Position numbers and translations under genes: made by a program. 64,000 bases of DNA from Capsaspora owczarzaki ATCC 30864. Taxonomy: Eukaryota; Opisthokonta; Filasterea. Below are positions 57,601-64,000 of this stretch, one piece after another. How positions within the stretch are numbered: the stretch's first letter is position 1; each line of letters opens with the position of its first letter. Under the pieces are notes generated by a model that saw only the letters and a program-made list of their open reading frames with translations, was not told the DNA's origin and did not search any database. The DNA lies in the NCBI RefSeq assembly GCF_000151315.2, contig NW_011887292.1, positions 909,534 through 973,533 on the forward strand, read 5' to 3'.

Positions 57601-59207
57601 CAGCCAACAAAGGTGGTGATTCCGACCGAGTTGGGCGAGACGGAGGGCGCACCGCCGACAAAGAAGGGGCCAGAGGTGTTGGTGGCAAGGGTGGCCTGAG
57701 CGCTGGTGATGGTGCCAGCAAGGGCGCCGTCGACAAAGATGCTGGCGTCGCGGTAGAGCAGCTGGACGCGGAGAGTGTGCCAGTTGCCGTCAGCGTACGT
57801 GGAGGCGGAGGTGGAGAAGACAGTGGGACCGCCGAGGCCGCCAGTGTTAAACTTGAAGGCAATCGCGCCGCCGACAAGCTCAGCGCCGAAAAAGTCGTTG
57901 CCGAGGCCGCCCTGGTAGTAGAGCAGGCCGTTTGCGTCGGTTGTGCTAAAGTCGAGCGAGAAGGCAGCAACCTCGTCGCCGAGGACCACCTGGGGGAATT
58001 GGGCATACTGACCGGCGCCAGCAAAGCCAGCAGAGTCGGCTGTCAAGGCACACGGTGGTACAAAGTCAGTGTCAGGCAAAGAGGGATGGAAAGAAGAAGA
58101 GGCGCTCTGCTCGGTTACAACAACAATCCGAAAAAGAAAAAAGAAAGAAAGCGCCGAACCACATTATGACATTTACCAAAAAAGGGGCGACAGGACCTGT
58201 CAAACTTTTTGGAGGGTTGGACGGTTTCCTTTTTTTTTTCTTTTTTCTTTTTGTATTTTCTCGACTTTTCATTTTGGCTCAAAAAGGGAAAGCAAGATCT
58301 TCCACCCACCTCGACGCTTTATCAGCACTTCATTCCAGACGAGGTGAAGCAGCTGGGAAAAAAAAAAAGAAAGCAGGAAAAGAGACGCTGGAGTGCCATA
58401 CACCCATCCGACACCCTCTCCTTGTGCATGATTGTGCGCTCAGCTGAGTGAATGATTCATGAAGGGGAAAAAAAGAAAAAAGAAAAGCACACAACAAAAA
58501 GAAAAGAAAAAAAAAAAGAAAAGAGCCACGAGGGTCCTGCCGAGCCTTTTTGTTTTTTGTTTTTGTGTCGTGCTCACGTTCGCATTCTCGCTGAGATCCA
58601 GACTGCACGGAGGGTTGCTGCGACGCGTGTTTGCAACACTTCTGCACGGGGCTGCAGAGGCGGATGGCGAGCGCAACAGCGAGATCTAAAAGCAAGGATT
58701 CGCACGCTCATTTTGCTGCTTCTTGTCATTTTTCAAAAAAAAAAAGTGTAATTTTCATCATCGCCTCGTCACCCGAGCAGCTGACGGCTTTTGGGGCAGA
58801 GGCGGTGCATGGAGCAGCCACACACACGCGACCGCTCCCTGATCCTGCTGGCAGGAGACGCCGATTGGCAACAAGAGAGCGCGAGAGAAAGAACAGAAAA
58901 AAAAGGAGAAAAAAAGAGCGCGCCTTTTAATTTTTTGTCAAACTCATCAAGTTTCCTGGAAACAAAAACACCTTGAAAAGAAGCTGAAAAGTCACCAGCG
59001 ACACATTGAAAAGGTCATGGAAAAGGGGTCACCAGCAACAAAAACAGAAAGAGATCGGCAGAGAGGAAGAGGAGAGAAAGAGAAAGAGAACAAAGAGCAA
59101 AGAGGAAAGCATGGGATGGCAAGGGGGAAAAAGCGTGATAGATCTTGCTGCATACCAGAAGCGAAGCCGATGAGGGCAACAGCGAGCAAAAGAATAGAAG
59201 CACGCAT
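54660..59207 (-). CDS. type I membrane protein with six laminin-G domains
   Basis: Cell-surface protein of about 1,143 residues. Exon 1 (59156-59207) encodes a signal peptide (MRASILLLAVALIGFAS) and ends in phase 1. After a 1,116-bp purine-rich (on +) intron, exon 2 (54660-58039) begins ADSAGFAGAGQYAQFPQ. Six LamG-type repeats of about 180 residues follow, each with a GLLxYQxG(L/I)xxDF-like strand, a DGxWHTL-like block, FVGG/IGG and a C-terminal GCI(R/S/G) cysteine motif (for example FVGCIRRV, FDGCIRDV, YSGCISHI, FNGCIGNV). A single membrane helix (FVGVFAIAGVAFVAVGVVVV) is followed by KRRQNRAVATDRV. No EGF, cadherin or signalling domain is present. LamG domains bind glycans or matrix ligands, so an adhesion role is inferred. 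The repeats are similar to each other, suggesting internal duplication. Confidence 0.9.
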
Positions 59208-60060
59208 TAGAAGGAAAAAGAAGAAAAAAAAAGATGAAGACTGACTATTCCCGATTCGGCGAACGGAAACCGAAAAACAACAAAAAAACCAAAAACCAAA
59301 AAACCAAAACTAAAACCAAATCACCTCCCCCGCAGGTTCGCCACGAGCAGCCCCAGCCAAGCACAGAATACAAGAGCCTTTGTCGGAGACAAAGCCCCCC
59401 TCCCACTGCGACACTCCGACGGGCAGAAACAATCGGGCCAGCGAACGAACAAAAATAACCCCAAAACACCGAACTTGTCAAATCAATTACGAAAAACACC
59501 AAGGTCCAATCGCGCACTTCGCTCTGTCGCTCGAGCAGCGCAGCGCGACTGCAGTACAACCACCAACAACAAATGCAGCATCCAACACACACCCTGTGGG
59601 TGTCCGATGAGCGCGCCGGTGCACACGGTCGGCTGCTGCGAGTTGACCCACGCACAGCAATGGACGGAGATGCGAAAGTTCGCTTTTTCAAACTTGTTAC
59701 CATGCTAACAAAACCGCCAGTCGCCTACGAAACCGGTCGTGGAGCACGGCAGTTGCACAAGGTCTTTGTGAGGGTCTGCACGATGGAAGTATGCCATGGT
59801 TGGTATCCCGGATCGCGTCGCTGTCTGAACCGCAATGATCAGGCTTTGGATGTGCGTTTGTTTGTTTTTGCCACAACAAATGTTCCAAGTAAAGTCCATG
59901 CCGCAAAATTCGCCCCGACAAAATTCATCATCAACAAACAACACACAACAAAAAACCGCGCCCATCGTCTTGCTTCGCCGTGAGTTTTTGGTGATTGGGC
60001 GGCGAACGAGCAAGACCACTCACTCTTCAAAAACAATCTTGCCCCTCTCGCCCGCTCGTG
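59208..60060. other. divergent intergenic region LamG protein / MAN2C1
   Basis: No gene is recognised. The + strand is A/C-rich (accaaaa repeats near 59280-59320). An island at about 59560-59830 is open on the + strand (MQHPTHTLWVSDERAGAHGR), but no family fits. Confidence 0.45.
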
Positions 60061-63000
60061 ATGGCGCAGACCACTGCCCGACAGCCGCCTCCGCCACAAA
60101 AGCACACCAATGTGACGATCGAGCGTGTGGAAAAGCTGCTCTCTGGCATCTACTTTACCGACGCCAACTTGGGCCATCCGCACCTCGTCTACGGCGGTGA
60201 TTTGCCGTGCGCCACCCGCCAGCCCTTCGCCCACCTGCTCCACCGGCCGGCCACGGGGACCTCGCGACCCACATTCGCACAAGTGCTCTCCGACGGTGAC
60301 GGTGGCTTCACCCGGGTCGAGCGCACCAAGTCGTTTGGGCCGTCGTAAGAAGTTCAGAACTTGCGACGAGGTTCGCATCATCACTCCGGAGACTTTTGAT
60401 TCTAACTCTCTCGTGTGACTGTATTGCCTTGTCATGACGTGATTTGGGGGGCAATCTCATGGGCGGACTGGCGTGTTGCGCCTGGCAGGTGGACCACTCA
60501 CTGGTTTGCGTTCGATTTGGTCATTCCGCCCGCCTGGGCTGGTCGCGAGGTCCACTTTCGCTGGAATTCCAACAGCGAAGCGCTCATCTACGACGAGCAT
60601 GGCGAGCCGCGGCAGGTTTGGATGGCAATTCCGCCTTGTTTGAGTTTGTTTTAGTTTGTTGCGATTCTGGTTTCCAAATTGACCGAGTATGCATCGTGAT
60701 TGGTTACAAATCTGTGACTCTTCTCAGGGCTTGACAGGCGGCGACGGTTGTGATGTACGCTCCGAGTACATTGTCACGCGATCGGCCCGCGAGGGAGGCG
60801 AAACTCGACGCATGTACGTGTTCATTGGCGACATTGTTTGAGCGATGTTTCGGCTCTGAAACTCACTCCCACCTTGTACCACACGACCGTAGCTATGTTG
60901 AGATGGCTGCCAACGGCATGTTTGGTGTTGGCGACAATGGCTTGATCAATCCCCCCAACGAAAACCGCTTTTTCGACATTTCCTTGTGCGAGCTTGCGGT
61001 GTTTGATCGCGAGCTTTGGCTCCTCATCCAAGACGTCAGGACGCTATACGATCTCTCCAAAGTACTACAGCAACATGTCCAGTCCGTGCTTGATGTTGGC
61101 TTGCAAGTTGTTCTCAATGTTATTTGTTTGGCACCTTTCCCCACAGACTTTTGCCGACAACTCACCGCGCAAGCTCCAGGCCGCGCTGTCCGCTAACAAG
61201 ATTGCAAACCTGATCGATCCCCGTGATCGCTCGACGTACCCGGCTGCGCGGACAGTCGCCGCCGCATTCTTTTCCCAGCGAAATGGCGACAGTCAGCACT
61301 CGATTTCTGCTATTGGACATTGCCATATCGACACTGGTCAGTGTGTAACAGCAGCGGAGTTGCCCTACGAGGTTGTCGCACTCGCGCTCACTTGCCCAAA
61401 TCGTTGTGCAGCGTGGTTGTGGCCGTACGACGAAACGATTCGCAAATGCGCGCGCAGCTTTGCCACGGTGGATCGGTACATGGATGACTATCCCGAGCTC
61501 AAGTTTGCTTGCTCACAAGCCCAGCAACTGGACTGGATTCGTCTCTACTACCCTGGACTCTTCTCTCGCCTTCGCGAGCGAGTCAAGCAAGGGCGCTTCA
61601 TTCCAGTCGGTGGAGCCTGGGTTGAGATGGCAAGTTACATTCACCGTTCATGCACAGACAGTCACGCAGTTCTGCTCAATATGCCATGATTGACGTTTTG
61701 ATCGAGCAGGATGGCAACATTCCGAGCGGAGAAGCCATGGCCCGCCAGTTCCTTTATGGCCAAACGTTCTTCCAACGCGAATTTGGAATTACCTGCAAAG
61801 AGGTAGAGTGCACTGCATTGCATTGCATTGTGAGTGTACGAGCGCAAACGGTTGCCGCAACTGCTGACTTTGCCCTCCCTTTGCAGTTTTGGTTGCCCGA
61901 CACGTTCGGCTACTCGGCACAGTTGCCTCAATTGATGCGCCAAGCCGGTACGAGCAAAATCATGGCGACTGGGTTTGCTGGCGTATGATTTGGTTGTCTG
62001 ACCTCGTGTTTGGTCGTTTTGTCAGGCATTTCGCGCTTTGTGACTCAGAAGTTAAGCTGGAACCTGATCAACAAGTTTCCGGTGAGACCCGTCAATCACA
62101 CACGTCTGACGATGGTAGTGCTTGCCTTCTCACTTGTTGCTGAACCCGTTCTGACCCTGCTCGCTCTTTAGCACAACACCTTTCACTGGGAAGGCATCGA
62201 TGGCTCCCGCGTGCTGACTCATTTCCCGCCAGCCGATACCTACAACTCTCAAGTCTTGCCTGACGAGGTACCTGCTGGTTTGTGGGAATATTGTTTTTTT
62301 TTTGGTTTTTTGGTCGTTTGTTACATTTCACCTTTCGGTTGCGTTTTCTTTGACAGGTGATGAAGTCCATTACAAACTTCAAAGACCATGGCCGATCACG
62401 CGAGTCCATGATGCTCTTTGGCCACGGTGATGGTGGAGGCGGCCCGCAAATGGTCATGCTTGAGCGGATGCGTCGCATGCAAGATTGCGACGGCGTGCCC
62501 AAGTACGTGTTTGTGCTCTTGACATGTTTGTTTTGCTTTGAACTGATCGTTTCAATTGCGGCTGTCCTTTTTTTTTTTTTTTTGTTTCAAAGAATCAATG
62601 TCCGCTCGCCCGACGAATTCTTCACCCGCGTCGAGGCCGAAATGGCCCAGGAAGACCAGCTGCTGACGTGGGTCGGTGAGCTCTACCTCGAGCTGCACCG
62701 TGGCACGTACACATCGCAGGCCAACAACAAGAAAGGAAATCGCAAGGGAGAGCTGCTGCTGCGCAACGTCGAGATGCTCGTGTCAATTGTGCAAGCTCTC
62801 AACCTTCCGGGACCTGCCGAGGCCAAATCCGAGCTTGACCGTCTTTGGAAGCTGCTCTTGCTCAACCAGTTCCACGACGTGCTTCCTGGCAGCTCTATCG
62901 CTATGGTTTATCGCGATTCGGACCGCCATTATGCCGGTACCTGTTTCCCTGGTTGTGTTTGTTGTTGGCTTGTGGCAGGAATCGGCAGATGACTGATTTC

Positions 63001-64000
63001 ATGGTTTTTTTCCCCCCGCTCCAGATATTACCGCTTCCGGTAATTCGCTGCTCCAGACTGCACTGTCCACTCTGTCGTCGAGCTCGAAGGTATGTCACGC
63101 GTCGTCTTTGTGGTTTGGACTTGCGGTTGGATGAACCACTCACCCTCTGTTTGTTTTTGTGCATGAGAAGACGTCCAACGAATCTCTCGTCGTCATGAAC
63201 ACCCTGAGCTGGGAGCGGACGAGTGTAGTGCAGACTGCCGACGGAGGATTCGGTAACGATCTGCGTTTCGTTGTTCGTCGCAGTGCACGCTTTTGCTCAA
63301 CGCCGTCTTTTCGGTTTGCAGGTTTGGTCACGGTTCCTGCGATTGGTACTTCCCTCGTCCCGTCCGAGAGCATCCAAGACATCAGCGCGCCCGTCGTAGC
63401 TCAGAAGACCGATTCCAATGTGAGTTATCTCAAGTGGTTTTGTGTTTGCGGTGCAGGTGTCCAAATTCACAACATTGCTGCGCAGACTTGGATCCTTGAG
63501 AACAATGTTTTGCGCGCCGAGTTCAACGCACAAGGCGCCCTCATCAGCCTGATTCAGTCTGAAACGGGTCGCGAAGCCATCGCTCGCGGTGGCGATGGCG
63601 GCAATCGGTTTGTGCTGTTCGATGACATTCCTCTCTTCTGGGACGCTTGGGATATGCAAGAGTACCATCTCGAGAAAAGGTTAGGGTTGGCGGACACTCT
63701 ATTTGTGGTGGATCTCGCGCAATATTGTGTTTTTCGCTCACTCTCACTTGTTTTTTTTTTGTCGACGGTTGACTTTCATTGCCTCCTTAGCCACCTTGTT
63801 CACAGCGACGCCGGCGTTGTTGTTCGACCGACTGTGTCTCCTCTGGTTGGCGAGCTCGAGTTCACCATTCCGATTTCTGCCCGCTCAACCATCAGGCAAA
63901 CCGTTCGGTTGACGCACGGCCAGCGCTTTGTCGAGTTTGCGACGCAGGTGCGACTCCCATATGCAAAGATTGTTGGTACTGTTCATGCACAGACTCACAA
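60061..64000 (+). CDS. MAN2C1: alpha-mannosidase class 2C1 (GH38), 3' end outside window
   Basis: Cytosolic GH38 mannosidase that trims free oligomannose glycans released during ER-associated degradation. Start [20 protein letters not shown], then [18 protein letters not shown], as in animal MAN2C1. Further exons give [27 protein letters not shown] joined to [17 protein letters not shown] (zinc site), [36 protein letters not shown] (catalytic Asp), [19 protein letters not shown]-like text, [48 protein letters not shown] and, near the edge, [20 protein letters not shown], then [18 protein letters not shown]. At least a dozen short introns interrupt the gene. It runs off the right edge in the C-terminal beta domain. 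Confidence 0.93.

Noticed and set aside
54963-58169. 1,068-residue open frame on the + strand
   Set aside because: It is antisense to the six-LamG gene; its Gly/Ala/Val/Asp-rich text is typical of complementary GC-biased codons.

Overview
The window reads as gene-dense nuclear DNA of a unicellular relative of animals. The genes have many short spliceosomal introns, short intergenic gaps and frequent poly(A)/poly(T) runs, and the gene set is strikingly animal-like: a P2X receptor, an atypical E2F7/8, a tandem-domain receptor tyrosine phosphatase with FN3 repeats, a laminin-G membrane protein, alkylglycerol monooxygenase, and KANSL3 and WDR48/UAF1 homologues. I infer a filasterean holozoan such as Capsaspora owczarzaki. 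This rests on gene content recognised by eye, not on a database match.

Layout, left to right. 0-9 kb: the 3' part of PIGC (GPI anchor synthesis, + strand) converges on a very long receptor tyrosine phosphatase (- strand) that carries two 25-bp tandem duplications and one apparent frameshift. 10-13 kb: FAM50/XAP5 (+) converges on acyl-CoA-binding protein (-). 13.5-16.6 kb: a secreted alanine-rich coiled-coil protein, then a ubiquitin-ubiquitin-AN1 zinc finger fusion. 17.6-19.0 kb: a weak candidate small spliced gene, possibly LAMTOR3/Roadblock-like. 19.2-22.8 kb: WDR48. 22.9-24.5 kb: a Tc1/mariner element with 115-bp inverted repeats and an assembly gap inside. 24.8-28.0 kb: E2F7/8 (-), divergent from P2X (29.7-31.5 kb, +). 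31.8-35.0 kb: KANSL3 (-), divergent from GPN1 (+), which is followed in tandem by a hemerythrin-like protein. 39.0-40.9 kb: heat shock factor (-). 43.5-45.9 kb: a DEP-domain protein (+), convergent with CAP (46.3-48.5 kb, -). CAP is divergent from ACSBG acyl-CoA synthetase (+), followed by alkylglycerol monooxygenase (+). 54.7-59.2 kb: a six-LamG membrane protein (-). From 60.1 kb: alpha-mannosidase MAN2C1 (+), running off the right edge.

There is no operon-like pathway cluster. Themes that recur are lipid metabolism (PIGC, ACBP, ACSBG, AGMO), cell-surface signalling and adhesion (RPTP, LamG protein, P2X), and transcription/chromatin or ubiquitin control (FAM50, E2F7/8, KANSL3, HSF, WDR48, Ub-AN1). 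Genes are mostly arranged as divergent/convergent pairs. The non-coding sense strand is consistently pyrimidine-rich, so purine/pyrimidine asymmetry helps to predict transcription direction.

The strongest second-look items are: the Ub-Ub-AN1 fusion; the AGMO homologue whose HxxHH iron box is missing by what looks like a clean 7-residue deletion; the three unrelated secreted or membrane genes that each begin with a tiny signal-peptide exon ending in phase 1; the E2F-site cluster in the E2F7/8-P2X divergent promoter; and the twin 25-bp duplications in the RPTP gene. I did not find a clearly undescribed multi-gene system. Exon boundaries were placed by eye from splice signals and family alignment.
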